From positions 1 to 11,880 of the forward strand of contig CAKQBK010000075.1 of assembly GCA_934216155.1 (NCBI GenBank): 11,880 bases of DNA, in the 5' to 3' direction. This stretch comes from an uncultured Dialister sp. (lineage in GTDB: Bacteria > Bacillota > Negativicutes > Veillonellales > Dialisteraceae). Shown here piece after piece: positions 1 to 6,401 of this stretch (the stretch's first letter is position 1; the number at the start of each line of letters is the position of its first letter). Both the position numbers and the translations under genes were made by a program. Below the pieces are notes generated by a model. That model worked only from the letters and a program-made list of their open reading frames with translations. It was not told where the DNA came from and did no database searches.

Positions 1-148
1 TTCTTTTTTCATGGTTAAAACATGAAATTCATTAAATTCTAATCTATTCGTTTACACAAAATATTTTACACTGTCTTTATTTTTTTAGGATGGTTTGTGC
101 AGTTAGCTTTCCAAATGAGCAAGCCGTCACCATTAAGGAGGAAATACT

Positions 149-1279
149 ATGAAAATTGCACCGTTTGCTGTGGAAGAATGGATGAATGCTTATGAAGTGG
201 GCGCGAAGTACAATATCGCAGAAACTTGTGTGGATTCGGTTTCCATGGATGAATTGTTTGCACTGACCGGCACGGACAAAGAAACATTTCTCAATGATTT
301 CTGTGCGCGCCGGTTGACCTATGGGGATATCGAAGGCCGTCCGGATTTCAAGAAAGGCATTGCGTCTTTGTACAAGACCATTTCACCGGAAGAAATTGTG
401 CCTACCCATGGGGCGTCTGGGGCCAACCATCATATTTTCTATTCTCTCGTGCAGCCAGGGGATCGGGTCATTTCCATTATGCCTACCTACCAGCAGCTCT
501 ATTCTATCCCAGAGTCCCTCGGCACCGATGTGCAGGTGATGCATCTTTCCAAAGAAAATGGCTACCTGCCGGATTTGGAAGAATTGAAGCGGCTCGTGTT
601 GCCGGGAGTCAAGGTGATTTGTCTCAACAATCCGAACAATCCCACCGGGGCACTCATGAGCGAATCCATGCTGAAGGAAATCGTGGAAATTGCCCGCTCG
701 GTGGACGCTTATGTATTGGTGGATGAAGTGTATCGCCATCTGACCCAGAACGGTACATGGCCGGCTTCCATTGTGGATTTGTACGAAAAAGGAATTTCCA
801 CTAGCTCTATGTCGAAAGTATTCTCCTTGGCAGGACTGCGTTTGGGTTGGATTGCCACCCATGACAAAATGGTGCTGAAATCCTGTTGGTCCCACCGAGA
901 TTACGATTTGGTCAGCTGCGGCATGTTTGACGAAACCGTGGCCGCCTTGGCACTGTCCCATAAAGACAAATTGCTGGAAAGAAATAAAAAAATCGTGCGG
1001 GATAATTTGGCAATTCTGGACGACTGGGTAAAGAGCGAACCCCACGTGTCCTATGTCAAACCCCAGGCAGGAACCACTGCTTTGGTGTACTATGATCTGC
1101 CTATGGATTCTTACACCTTCTGTAAGAAAATGTACCATCAGACCGGGGCTTTCGTGACGCCCGGCGATTGCTTCGAAGAACCCTTCTCCATGCGTATCGG
1201 CTATGCGGCTGATACGGAAACATTGAAACAGGGCTTGGCAGCAGTTAGTGAATTTATTCGGTTGGCGACTGGAGAGTAA
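149..1279 (+). CDS. PLP-dependent aminotransferase, class I/II (fold type I)
   Basis: The 376-residue protein has the signature residues of a fold-type I aminotransferase and should act in the cytoplasm, moving an amino group between an amino acid and a 2-oxo acid through pyridoxal phosphate. Visible motifs in order are a glycine-rich phosphate-contact region near 87-92, NNPNNPTG at 160-167 (Asn164 is the usual cofactor-ring contact), VDEVY at 191-195 (Asp192 pairs with the pyridine nitrogen), SMSK with Schiff-base Lys223, Arg231 in RLGW, and a late Arg349 in the position that normally binds the substrate carboxylate. Length is typical of the family. The ATG start follows AAGGAGG (135-141) with a 7-base gap. 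No neighbour indicates a pathway, so the substrate cannot be named. It is a single-gene unit closed by the terminator at 1301-1341. No convincing promoter was found in the AT-rich 148 bases upstream, so transcription may begin in or before them. Confidence 0.93.
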   Translation: MKIAPFAVEEWMNAYEVGAKYNIAETCVDSVSMDELFALTGTDKETFLNDFCARRLTYGDIEGRPDFKKGIASLYKTISPEEIVPTHGASGANHHIFYSLVQPGDRVISIMPTYQQLYSIPESLGTDVQVMHLSKENGYLPDLEELKRLVLPGVKVICLNNPNNPTGALMSESMLKEIVEIARSVDAYVLVDEVYRHLTQNGTWPASIVDLYEKGISTSSMSKVFSLAGLRLGWIATHDKMVLKSCWSHRDYDLVSCGMFDETVAALALSHKDKLLERNKKIVRDNLAILDDWVKSEPHVSYVKPQAGTTALVYYDLPMDSYTFCKKMYHQTGAFVTPGDCFEEPFSMRIGYAADTETLKQGLAAVSEFIRLATGE

Positions 1280-1300
1280 AGACGTCGGCGGTTAACAGTT

Positions 1301-1341
1301 AGCGGTAGGCAGTTTTTAGATATGGCCTACCGCTATTTTTT
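1301..1341 (+). terminator. Intrinsic terminator of the aminotransferase gene
   Basis: A perfect 10-bp stem (AGCGGTAGGC at 1301-1310 with GCCTACCGCT at 1325-1334) has a 14-base loop and is followed by A and six Ts. It starts 22 bases after the stop codon. The 5' arm lies in a short period-7 repeat (GTTAACA, GTTAGCG, GTAGGCA at 1291-1311) of the same family as the arrays at 8277 and 11542, so a repeat appears to have become the terminator. A parS site starts three bases after the T-run. Confidence 0.88.
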
Positions 1342-1343
1342 AT

Positions 1344-1357
1344 GTTTCACGTGAAAC
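1344..1357. other. parS-type ParB-binding site, copy 1
   Basis: This is an exact GTTTCACGTGAAAC palindrome, and the flanking bases T and G match 15 of 16 positions of the classical TGTTTCACGTGAAACA. In Bacillus and many other bacteria this sequence loads the CTP-dependent clamp ParB for chromosome segregation. The site lies just behind the aminotransferase terminator and opens the longer repeat unit at 1344-1441. ParB binding is inferred from the match alone, because no parA or parB gene is in this window. Confidence 0.85.
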
Positions 1358-1441
1358 GTTGACCAAAAGGGTTACTATTCTACTGCTTACGGTGTCTCAC
1401 AAAGAAACTTTTCCGCTTGTGACAGGTTAAAAAGGGTATGG
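1344..1441 (+). repeat. Long intergenic repeat unit, copy A (parS-headed)
   Basis: After the parS site the sequence runs through GGTTACTATTCTACT (1370-1384), a CGCTTGTGACAGGTTAAAA stretch and GGGTATGG. The same blocks follow in the same order at 3769-3902 (copy B), and a weaker version occurs at 11399-11535 (copy C). Copy A lacks the clean terminal hairpin of the other two; sequence to about 1490 looks like a decayed version. No open reading frame or RNA gene was seen in it. The rest of the 411-base gap before lonB holds a second parS (1495-1508) and the hairpin-heptad repeat at 1571-1646. Confidence 0.7.
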
Positions 1442-1494
1442 ATGGTTATGTGAATCTCGCTGGTTTCATAATCTTATATAACTGATAGTGTTCT

Positions 1495-1508
1495 GTTTCA
1501 CGTGAAAC
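1495..1508. other. parS-type ParB-binding site, copy 2
   Basis: This copy matches all 16 bases of TGTTTCACGTGAAACA (1494-1509). It lies 151 bp after copy 1 in the same intergenic region, about 70 bp before the GC hairpin at 1577. The order parS, hairpin, heptads is repeated at 7820-7917. Confidence 0.88.
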
Positions 1509-1570
1509 ATATATCATTTTCAGAAATTTTCATGGGCTTCCATTTAGGTGTAAAATAAAGGAAATATAAA

Positions 1571-1646
1571 AATTGCCGCCGCTTTATGAATTGATGCGGC
1601 GTACCACCATTTCTCACTTCTCACTTCTAACTTCTCACTGGTGACT
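1571..1646 (+). repeat. GC hairpin plus period-7 array (TTCTCAC type)
   Basis: A 6-bp GC stem (CGCCGC 1577-1582 with GCGGCG 1596-1601) is followed by ACCACCA and then exact heptads: TTCTCAC, TTCTCAC, TTCTAAC, TTCTCAC, TGGTGAC (1611-1645). The arrangement is homologous to 7852-7917, and in inverted orientation to 3590-3650. The hairpin has no T-run and is not a convincing terminator. The array ends about 45 bp before the lonB start codon, so it is likely in or near the lonB promoter or leader. Confidence 0.75.
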
Positions 1647-1690
1647 GTTTTGTGACGATAGGATAGTGATAAGGGAAAGGAAGCAGATAT

Positions 1691-3604
1691 ATGGAAGACG
1701 TAAAAGACCTACTGAGTCGTTTGAAAAATCAAATCGACGGCAGCAGTATGGATGATGCGGAATTGAATCGGCAGCTCAATGCCATTTACAGTATTTATGC
1801 CACGGCCATGGGACCGGAGCAGATCATTGTGCAGGCCAGCCAATACAATGCGGTGAAGTACATGCACGATGAAAATCCACGGATTCGTCTCATTGGCATG
1901 GAGCGACTCATTTTGGAAAGCCAGGATTACAACCGGCAGCCCACCGATGAAGAAATTCCAGCCATTTTGGATCAATTGGAAGATAAGCTGGCAGGCATTT
2001 TGGCCAGGCAGGCAGTGGAGCGGCAGCTAGAGCAGAAAATTACAAGCCGTCTGGAAGAGCGCCACGAAGAGTACATCAATGAAATACGGCAGGAAATTCT
2101 AGCAGAAGAAACACAGACTCCAGAAACACCGCAGAACAAGCACAAAATGGAAAAGTTAGAAGCTATGGACAAAGTGCAGCTCACATCCAGTGCGATGCAA
2201 GTGGTGCGGCCACAAAATTTGTCGGAAATCGTCGGACAAGACCGGGCGGTGAAAGCACTGGCGTCTCGTATTTCCTCTCCCTATCCGCAGCACATTCTTC
2301 TTTACGGTCCGCCAGGGGTGGGAAAAACCACCGCGGCCCGGCTGGTGCTGGAAGAAGCGAAACGATTATCCTACACCGCCTTTAGCAAAGACGCGCCCTT
2401 TGTGGAATGTGACGGCACCACCCTGCGTTGGGACAATCACGACATGACCAATCCTCTCATTGGCTCCGTCCACGATCCTATTTACCAGGGGGCTCAGAAA
2501 GAATTGGCCGATGAAGGCATTCCGGAACCGAAACCGGGTCTGGTGACTGACGCCCATGGGGGAATTCTATTTATCGATGAAATCGGCGAACTGGACCCGA
2601 TGATGCTGAACAAACTCTTGAAAGTTCTGGAAGATAAACGGGTTTATTTCGAGTCTGCTTATTACGACGAAGAAAATCCCCAAGTGCCGGCCTACATCAA
2701 GAAACTCTTCCAAGAAGGGGCTCCGGCGGATTTCATTCTCATCGGGGCCACCACTCGCGCCCCGGAAGATATCAATCCAGCCATTCGCTCCCGGTGTGCA
2801 GAAATTTTCTTCGACCCTTTGCAACCGTTTCACGTGAAACAAATTGTGGAAAAAGCGGCCCGAAAATTACAAGTCACTTTGGAAGACGGCGTGGCAGACA
2901 CCATCAGTCAGTACACCATGGAAGGTAGAAAAGCGGTGAACCTTCTGGCCGATGCCTATAGCTTGGCGGTGTACGAAAAAGGAAATATGGAAGATGTCCA
3001 TATTTCCAAAGACCTGATGGAACAAACCGCCCGGGCTAGCCGCCTGTCTCCGTGGGTGAAAAAAGAAGCCTCCGATACGCCGAAAGTGGGACACATTTAC
3101 GGTCTCGGTGTGGCCGGCTATTGGGGCAGCACCATCGAAATTGAAGCGGTGGCCTTCCCTGCTATGGACCATGGCAAAGGGACCATTCACTTCAATGAAA
3201 CCGCTGGCTCTATGGCCAAGGATTCAGTCACCACTGCCGCCGCTGTGGTGCGCTCCCTCACCAACAAACGACTTTCCGATTACGACCTTCATATCAATAT
3301 CATAGGCGGTGGGAATATCGACGGCCCCTCGGCCGGCTGTGCCATCACCTGCGCGATTTTGTCCGCCATAGAAAACATGCCCCTCCGTCAAGACTACGCC
3401 GTGACCGGAGAAATCTCCCTCACCGGCGAAGTGAAACCCGTAGGCGGTATCCAAGAAAAAGCCTTCGGCGCTAGGCAGGCGGGGATGAAAGGAATCATTC
3501 TGCCGAAAGAAAATCGAAGCGATCTAGGCACGGCGGATGTGGGGATGACGGTGGAGGCAGTGTCTGATATACGGGAAATTCTTCGAATAATGAGCAATGA
3601 GTAA
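1691..3604 (+). CDS. lonB: LonB-type ATP-dependent serine protease
   Basis: This 637-residue protein is an AAA+ protease of the Lon family, which uses ATP to unfold and degrade cytoplasmic proteins. It has a charged, helix-rich N-terminal region (1-165, coiled-coil-like around 90-140), Walker A GPPGVGKT (206-213), Walker B ILFIDE (292-297), a sensor/arginine-finger region around 353-368, then the Lon peptidase domain with catalytic Ser547 in DGPSAG and Lys590 in GGIQEK. All catalytic residues are present. The N-terminal region is neither the large domain of classical LonA nor an obvious membrane anchor, so the protein appears soluble and is longer than I expect for Bacillus LonB. The start ATG follows AAGGAAG (1677-1683) with a 7-base gap. 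Two oddities: codons 379-384 contain an exact parS palindrome, and the last four codons plus the stop lie in a period-7 repeat. Family assignment is firm; the lonB name is by analogy. Confidence 0.93.
   Translation: MEDVKDLLSRLKNQIDGSSMDDAELNRQLNAIYSIYATAMGPEQIIVQASQYNAVKYMHDENPRIRLIGMERLILESQDYNRQPTDEEIPAILDQLEDKLAGILARQAVERQLEQKITSRLEERHEEYINEIRQEILAEETQTPETPQNKHKMEKLEAMDKVQLTSSAMQVVRPQNLSEIVGQDRAVKALASRISSPYPQHILLYGPPGVGKTTAARLVLEEAKRLSYTAFSKDAPFVECDGTTLRWDNHDMTNPLIGSVHDPIYQGAQKELADEGIPEPKPGLVTDAHGGILFIDEIGELDPMMLNKLLKVLEDKRVYFESAYYDEENPQVPAYIKKLFQEGAPADFILIGATTRAPEDINPAIRSRCAEIFFDPLQPFHVKQIVEKAARKLQVTLEDGVADTISQYTMEGRKAVNLLADAYSLAVYEKGNMEDVHISKDLMEQTARASRLSPWVKKEASDTPKVGHIYGLGVAGYWGSTIEIEAVAFPAMDHGKGTIHFNETAGSMAKDSVTTAAAVVRSLTNKRLSDYDLHINIIGGGNIDGPSAGCAITCAILSAIENMPLRQDYAVTGEISLTGEVKPVGGIQEKAFGARQAGMKGIILPKENRSDLGTADVGMTVEAVSDIREILRIMSNE
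2827..2840. other. parS-type ParB-binding site inside lonB, copy 3
   Basis: An exact 14-bp GTTTCACGTGAAAC lies in the reading frame and covers codons for Pro379-Phe-His-Val-Lys-Gln384 (flanks C and A). It is the only copy in coding DNA and is not next to any of the heptad or hairpin repeats that accompany the intergenic copies. This suggests it is maintained in its own right and not carried along by a repeat. Confidence 0.8.
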
Positions 3605-3650
3605 AGAGCAATGAGTAATTGTGGTGCGGCGCACAATTCATATAGCGCCG
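3590..3650 (-). repeat. Period-7 array overlapping the lonB 3' end, plus GC-rich block
   Basis: Four in-phase heptads (ATGAGCA, ATGAGTA, AAGAGCA, ATGAGTA; 3590-3617) encode the last residues MSNE and the stop codon of lonB. They are followed by GC-rich inverted segments (GGTGCGGCGCAC and GCGCCGC). Read on the minus strand the order is GC-rich block then CTC-containing heptads, which matches 1571-1646 and 7852-7917. The 396-base gap between lonB and the antitoxin is otherwise filled by the next array, a parS site, repeat copy B and the antitoxin promoter. Confidence 0.65.
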
Positions 3651-3664
3651 CGGATTATAATATT

Positions 3665-3717
3665 CTGGTGACTGGTGACTGGTGACTGGTGACTGGTGAC
3701 TGGTGACTGGTGACTGG
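3665..3717 (+). repeat. Perfect heptad tandem array (CTGGTGA), about 7.6 copies
   Basis: Seven identical CTGGTGA units are followed by a partial CTGG. It is the most uniform array in the window and so probably the most recently expanded. It continues into AGGGATTAGTAGCTAGGG (3724-3741) and reaches a parS site 51 bases after its end. The same order and spacing recur at 11660-11760. The reverse complement of this array and its AGTAGCTAGG flank occurs at 7928-7987, on the other side of the accessory genes. Confidence 0.92.
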
Positions 3718-3768
3718 GAATTTTAGGGATTAGTAGCTAGGGTTAGGCCCGGGGGCCCTTGGAGACAT

Positions 3769-3782
3769 GTTTCACGTGAAAC
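3769..3782. other. parS-type ParB-binding site, copy 4
   Basis: This copy matches all 16 positions of TGTTTCACGTGAAACA (3768-3783), and the palindrome extends one base further each side (3767-3784). It joins the CTGGTGA array composite on its left to repeat unit copy B on its right. Confidence 0.88.
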
Positions 3783-3868
3783 ATTGGATAAAAGGTTACT
3801 ATTCTGCTACTTCCGATTGTTTCACAAGGAACATGTATAGCTTGTGACGGGGTTAAAAGGTTATAACA

Positions 3869-3902
3869 GGGTATGGGAATACGATATTTCCATACCCTTT
3901 TT
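3869..3902 (+). terminator. Strong intrinsic terminator hairpin at the tail of repeat copy B
   Basis: A 13-bp stem (3869-3881 with 3885-3897, one G-T wobble) has a CGA loop and is followed by five Ts. It would stop transcription arriving from lonB, 265 bases upstream, and insulate the toxin-antitoxin promoter that starts at 3930. Confidence 0.8.
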
Positions 3903-3929
3903 GCTTGTAAAAATATGTCAGTAAATTTC

Positions 3930-3958
3930 TTGATATATACATCGCCTTGTGCTAAGAT
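3930..3958 (+). promoter_or_regulatory. Promoter of the toxin-antitoxin operon
   Basis: TTGATA (3930-3935) and TAAGAT (3953-3958) are separated by exactly 17 bp, a good housekeeping-sigma promoter. Transcription would start near 3965, about 36 bases before the antitoxin ATG. Confidence 0.75.
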
Positions 3959-3985
3959 ACGGATAGAATAGATCCGATGTGTATA
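3934..3985. promoter_or_regulatory. Candidate autoregulatory operator: nested inverted repeats
   Basis: The outer arms TATATACATC (3934-3943) and GATGTGTATA (3976-3985) are inverted repeats with one mismatch, 42 bp apart centre to centre (about four helical turns). An inner pair CGGAT (3960-3964) and ATCCG (3972-3976) surrounds the probable transcription start. Phd/YefM-type antitoxins usually repress their own promoter by binding palindromes in this position. The use of these particular sites is inferred. Confidence 0.5.
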
Positions 3986-4000
3986 GAGAGGAGAATTATC

Positions 4001-4324
4001 ATGGAAAATGTAGCAAGTGCTGTTAAAGATACTATTTCTATTTCCCTTTTTAATCGAGGCATGGCTGGGAAAATTTTTAAAATGGTGAAAGACACCGGAC
4101 CAAAGGTGGTTATGAAAAATAACATGCCGGAATGCGTCCTTATGTCCCCGGAAGAATACGTAAAGCTCATTGATGAAATCGAAGATATGAAACTGGCTGC
4201 GATGGCAGAAGAACGTTTGGCACATGCAGACTTGAAGCATACATATTCGCGGGAAGATGTATGCAAAGAATTGGGGATTTCTGAAGAAGAGATCAAGAAT
4301 GCTGGTGAGGTAGACATTGAATGA
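4001..4324 (+). CDS. Type II antitoxin, Phd/YefM-like
   Basis: This 107-residue protein should neutralise the toxin encoded immediately downstream and, with it, repress their shared promoter. The N-terminal part (residues 10-55) has the Phd/YefM pattern: a short strand and helix, GPKVVMKNNMPECVLMSPEEY, where the run 'K-V-V-M-K-N-N-x-P-x-x-V-L-M-S-P-E-E-Y' is characteristic. An acidic, helical C-terminal tail (56-107) would wrap the toxin. I chose the ATG at 4001 over the in-frame ATG at 3977 because GAGAGGAG (3986-3993) lies 7 bases before it and the upstream extension falls in the operator region. The stop overlaps the toxin start as ATGA, so translation is coupled. Family level is confident; the exact subfamily is not. 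Confidence 0.88.
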   Translation: MENVASAVKDTISISLFNRGMAGKIFKMVKDTGPKVVMKNNMPECVLMSPEEYVKLIDEIEDMKLAAMAEERLAHADLKHTYSREDVCKELGISEEEIKNAGEVDIE

Positions 4325-4662
4325 CTTGGAGCTATCGGTTTATTGACGAGGCGAAAAGAGATCTTAAGCGATTGGATGGTTCACAACGTTCTGTCGTAAT
4401 GAAAGCTTTGGATAAAGTGGCTCAAAATCCATTGCCCGCTTCCGAGGGCGGTTATGGAAAACCATTAGGAAATCATAATCAAACCCATTTGGCAGGAGCA
4501 CTGAAAATCAAAATTCGGACAGCGGGAATTAGAGTGGTTTATGTGTTGATTCGTACGGAAACTGAAATGAAGATACTTGTTATTGGTGCCAGGGAAGATG
4601 ATGAAGTATATTTGACAGCAGAAAAACGGATGAAGAAGTATAGAAATTATCTAGGAGTATAG
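4321..4662 (+). CDS. Type II toxin, RelE/ParE superfamily (RelE-like)
   Basis: This 113-residue basic protein belongs to the RelE/ParE fold. Residues line up with those important for mRNA cleavage in E. coli RelE: the KIK pair Lys62/Lys64, Arg71 in IRVVY, Arg91 in GARED and Tyr97 in DEVY. It is therefore more likely a ribosome-dependent mRNA endonuclease than a ParE-type gyrase poison. It starts within the antitoxin stop codon (4-base overlap) and has no separate promoter. The stop is only 39 bases before the start of the DHHW gene and no terminator lies between, so transcription from the toxin-antitoxin promoter may continue into the acetylation operon. Activity has not been shown; the inference is from key residues and context. 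Confidence 0.88.
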   Translation: MTWSYRFIDEAKRDLKRLDGSQRSVVMKALDKVAQNPLPASEGGYGKPLGNHNQTHLAGALKIKIRTAGIRVVYVLIRTETEMKILVIGAREDDEVYLTAEKRMKKYRNYLGV

Positions 4663-4701
4663 AATAACGCTTTAATAGAGCGGAGAGGGGATTAAGCCTT
4701 T

Positions 4702-6401
4702 ATGTTAGTTGGTAAAAGAAATCTTATTTGTGTTATTCTTGCTATTATATTAGCAGGCGTATCTACATTTGCGATAAGAACAAAAGTTTCCACGGGGGGG
4801 TAGACGTTAATTTTTCAATTGATACACCAGTAGAGACTGAGTATCAATTATTTTGGAAAAATGATGATACTAAATTTGCAGAAGACAAATCTATACGAAA
4901 GAAAATTCAGGATTCTAGTAAACAGCAACACATTGATTTTGTAATTCCCAAAAGTACAATTACACAAGTTCGCTTAGATTTTGGCGATAAGATTACAAAG
5001 AAATCGTATATGATTCATAGTCTTGTAATCAATGGGAAAAATATTGACATTTATCGTGAAGAAAATAGGCAAGTTCATGATGTGCAGCTAATGAATGAAG
5101 CAGACGGTCTTAAAGTGCAAGTGACAGGTAATGATCCATTTATTGTTTTTTGTGGAAATGATGTACGGGCATTACCAAAGTTGAACTATGACAAGCTTCT
5201 TTTATCAGCTTTTTTCATTGTGAGCTTGCTTTTATTTTATGGTTTAATATCGTGGTTTTCTACAAGATTTATAGGAATGACATTTCAATATACGTGTAAG
5301 GCATTCTTTTTGCTAGGGATGACAATTTTGTTACTATATCCTTTGTTGTTTGTTCAGCCTGGCGGAAATATTGATGAATCAGAAAACCGAAATGCAAATC
5401 CCAAGCCTCAGGTAAAAGTAAAAGGGGAATGGAATATGGCATTGGGGCGTCAGTTTGAGAATTGGTATAATGATATCTTTGGTGGGAGAAAGCAGTTAAT
5501 TCATATATACAATAAAACAGAGTCCTATTTGCATCCTGGTGAAATTGAAAATAAGAAGGCATTCTTAGGTAAGGATTATTGGCTTTTTTACAAAGGAGAT
5601 CGTTCTATAGAATTATTTCAAAATCGACACCTTTTTGGTGAAGAGGACATTCAAAAAATGGAAGTGAATCATCAAAAGCAAACAAAATGGTTAGCGGAAC
5701 ATGGTGCTGATTTTTATGTCATGGTGGCACCAAACAAAGCAGATGTATATGGTGAATTTTATAAAAAAGGAGTTTATAAACAAGCCCCCAAAGATCGGGT
5801 TCAGTTATTAACTGAGCAATTGTCATTTCCTGTAGTATATCCATTGGAAGCATTGCTCAAAGAGAAACAACACGGTTTGGTTTATTATAAAAATGATACG
5901 CATTGGGATGGATTAGGTGCTTATCAGGGGTATTTGGCTTTGATGAAATTGATTCGAGAAGAGCATCCTGATTTAGAAATCTTATCACCAGAAATGATGG
6001 AACAAAAGGAATCACCTCATGCAGTTGGTGATTTGAGTAATATGCTGAAAATAAATGATAAAGGGTGGTATACAGAGACCTATTTGCAGCCAGTTCCTCA
6101 GCAAGGCTTTTATTATGATATTGTAGAATTGAAAAAAGGAAATGGCTCAAATGAAAAGTTTATTCGGACGAAGAGGCCAGGAAAACCATATAAAGTTCTC
6201 GTTTTTAGAGATTCTTTTTCTACTGCATTAATTCCTTATTTATCAGAAACTTTTGGAGAGGTAATTTATGTGTGGGATCATAATATGAATAAATATACTT
6301 CTTTGATTTTGGAAGAGAAGCCACAGATCGTTATTCATGAAATGGTTAGCCGTTATGCTGATTCATTGCTTATTGATACCCCTGACTGGAGGGATGAATA
6401 G
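4702..6401 (+). CDS. AlgJ/AlgX-like DHHW O-acetyltransferase, frameshifted at a G7 tract
   Basis: The product should be the periplasmic or extracellular partner of the MBOAT that follows, moving acetyl groups onto a surface polysaccharide. In the main frame (TTG 4728, 557 residues) the SGNH-like domain has Asp390 and His392 in DTHWD and Ser496 in FRDSFS, the AlgJ/AlgX triad. Hydrophobic segments lie at 157-178 and 191-209. The first ~24 residues of that frame look like nonsense and no ribosome binding site precedes the TTG. The other frame starts at ATG 4702 after GGAGAGGGG and encodes an anchor-like peptide (KRNLICVILAIILAGVSTFAI), but ends in TAG right after seven Gs (4794-4800). One extra G would fuse the two into a protein of about 566 residues with three membrane spans and the catalytic domain outside. 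As written, the gene is out of frame: a phase-variable OFF state, a mutation or a sequencing error. Codon use is AT-rich compared with lonB and ileS. Confidence 0.82.
4794..4800 (+). repeat. Homopolymeric G7 tract at the frameshift
   Basis: Seven consecutive Gs lie inside the 5' part of an otherwise AT-rich gene, exactly between the anchor-coding frame and the catalytic-domain frame. Tracts like this in surface-modification genes are known slipped-strand phase-variation sites in other bacteria. A length of 8 (or 5) would restore one continuous frame. Confidence 0.85.

Larger units (their letters stand above)
3769..3902 (+). repeat. Long intergenic repeat unit, copy B (parS-headed, hairpin-tailed)
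   Basis: The unit contains parS, then AAAAGG, GGTTACTATTCTGCT (3794-3808), TTCACAAGGAACATG, GCTTGTGACGGGGTTAAAAG and a terminal hairpin ending in T5. It aligns block for block with copy A (1344-1441) and more weakly with copy C (11399-11535). No coding potential was seen. Confidence 0.75.

Noticed and set aside
51..91. Promoter for the aminotransferase gene from TTTACA boxes
   Set aside because: No acceptable -10 box lies at 16-18 bp; the best pairing (TTTACA 65-70, TAGGAT 86-91) has a 15-bp spacer.
383..1138. A 251-codon open frame on the minus strand inside the aminotransferase gene
   Set aside because: It is an antisense shadow with low-complexity His/Phe/Gln composition and no ribosome binding site, fully inside a gene with clear catalytic motifs.
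1639..1667. lonB promoter using TGGTGA and GATAGT with 17-bp spacing
   Set aside because: Both hexamers are weak matches and the first lies in a repeat unit, so it could not be supported.
3665..3717. CRISPR array
   Set aside because: The repeats are 7-base units with no spacers between them, and no cas genes are present.
3977..4000. In-frame upstream ATG for the antitoxin
   Set aside because: It overlaps the operator palindrome and lacks a well-placed ribosome site, whereas ATG 4001 has GAGAGGAG 7 bases before it.
3743..4317. Minus-strand open frames across the parS/repeat region and antitoxin
   Set aside because: They cover a terminator hairpin, a promoter and the antitoxin gene and have no family resemblance.
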